Source: Prevotella sp. (GTDB taxonomy: Bacteria > Bacteroidota > Bacteroidia > Bacteroidales > Bacteroidaceae). From it: a DNA stretch of 5,926 bases. Every line of letters starts with the position of its first letter. Within the stretch, counting starts at the first letter, position 1. The notes under the pieces are model-generated. The model searched no databases and was not told the DNA's origin. It saw only the letters and a list, made by a program, of their open reading frames with translations. Made by a program: the position numbers and the translations under genes. The stretch covers positions 1-5,926 of the forward strand of contig JAEEZP010000269.1 of NCBI GenBank assembly GCA_016291915.1, written 5' to 3'. Shown here in pieces: positions 5,311-5,926 of the stretch.

Positions 5311-5926
5311 TTAATCGGTGATGCGCACCCTACCCTCTGCCAGTTTTAGCAGATCAGGAAGGTCGTAATAGTGTAATGCACCGGGAACAATATTTCTCAG
5401 CATGTCGTATTGCATGGGTTGCAGCAGGTAGTCACGCCACGTCTTGATACAACGGGTGAGCGTAGCTCTGCTGATACGGTCATCGAGAACAGCTGCATGG
5501 AGGACCACCGGACCGTATAAACCGTCGGCCACCACCTCGATGCGATGATTCTTTAGAGATTCATTTTGCGTACAGAAATTCAACAAGGTGTGCATATCAG
5601 TTACCCGCTGTCCGACCAGCGGCCATCCGATATGCAGACTGACAGCAGCGATACGGTAATCACTGTTCCAGTATTTTGTGAGGTTATAGTTATAAGGATC
5701 TTCGGTTTCCCCCACCCCACGGAAGTCAGCTGCCACGATAATGCGACCGTCAGACACGAAATCCTGTTTGAGATAGTCTTGCAGATACCACGCTTTGCCT
5801 TTCTCACAGAGATGGATCTCTATGGGAGAGTTATCCTTCACATGATCAGGAATCCATACCACAACGGGTATAGGGAACTGCCCGTCGCAGTTCAGTTGGT
5901 AACGATACTCCTGATAGCCACGGTTG
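5311..5926 (-). CDS. Alpha/beta-hydrolase (acetyl-xylan-esterase-like) C-terminal part, 5' end outside window
   Basis: The frame stays open to the window edge, giving 204 residues; a GTG at 5862 is internal Val, since PIPVVVWIP reads through it as a core strand. Residues 66-74 (ADFRGVGET) match the loop seen in acetyl-xylan-esterase-like hydrolases. PLVGQRVTDMHTLLNF, the VADGLYGP elbow (132-139), HAAVLDDRI and IVPGALHYYDLPDL (179-192) follow in family order. The nucleophile elbow should read GxSxG, but the Ser position appears to be Gly135. The protein stops about ten residues after the LPDL motif, before the usual catalytic Asp and His. This piece alone therefore looks non-catalytic; it may be the second, degenerate half of a tandem-hydrolase esterase whose active half lies upstream. 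Pectin or hemicellulose deacetylation, or a CE19-type pectin esterase, are possible roles. Operon partner of the beta-helix gene. Confidence 0.7.
   Translation of the reverse strand, partial: NRGYQEYRYQLNCDGQFPIPVVVWIPDHVKDNSPIEIHLCEKGKAWYLQDYLKQDFVSDGRIIVAADFRGVGETEDPYNYNLTKYWNSDYRIAAVSLHIGWPLVGQRVTDMHTLLNFCTQNESLKNHRIEVVADGLYGPVVLHAAVLDDRISRATLTRCIKTWRDYLLQPMQYDMLRNIVPGALHYYDLPDLLKLAEGRVRITD

Noticed and set aside
5311..5862. GTG at 5862 as the start of the esterase-fold gene
   Set aside because: The frame continues upstream to the window edge with sequence that fits the fold (an edge strand followed by PIPVVVWIP), and there is no promoter or leader at 5862.

Overview
The window looks like a piece of a Bacteroidetes chromosome, most likely Prevotella/Segatella or a near relative. 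Two promoters match the Bacteroidetes pattern (a TTG/TTTG element about 18-19 bases upstream of TAnnTTTG). Translation starts lie in A/T-rich leaders without Shine-Dalgarno sequences. The proteins belong to families common in polysaccharide-utilising gut or rumen Bacteroidetes. No 16S rRNA or other marker gene is present, so the genus is an inference.

Layout, left to right. Bases 1-111 are the 3' end of an unrecognised plus-strand gene, followed by a strong GNRA-loop terminator (134-161). A short spacer holds a 14-bp tandem repeat and a REP-like inverted repeat. Bases 261-1646 (minus) encode a secreted GH28-type polygalacturonase-like enzyme. Bases 1647-1888 form a divergent promoter region with two recognisable promoters and two inverted repeats. 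Bases 1889-2320 (plus) encode a small secreted protein with two PepSY-like (DUF2874-type) repeats, followed by a terminator (2341-2372). The next 380 bases contain no gene but stack three repeat structures: a BIME/REP-like pair of hairpins, a 79-base near-palindrome, and two copies of a 36-bp direct repeat that each contain a hairpin. Bases 2755-5286 (minus) encode an 843-residue secreted beta-helix protein that resembles CE8 pectin methylesterase, with Ig-like and jelly-roll-like C-terminal regions. Only 24 bases upstream of it ends an alpha/beta-hydrolase (acetyl-xylan-esterase-like) gene, which is cut by the window edge (5311-5926).

Taken together, the minus-strand genes look like part of a pectin-degradation locus: an esterase-fold protein and a methylesterase-like beta-helix protein in one operon, and a GH28 hydrolase with its own promoter. 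Deesterification of galacturonan followed by backbone hydrolysis would be the coherent pathway. However, all three proteins differ from textbook members at residues that matter for catalysis, so the exact substrates are open. No susC/susD pair, sensor, transposase, CRISPR array, tRNA or rRNA was seen. I did not find a clearly new biological system. The most unusual parts are the repeat-rich spacer at 2435-2670 and the altered catalytic motifs.
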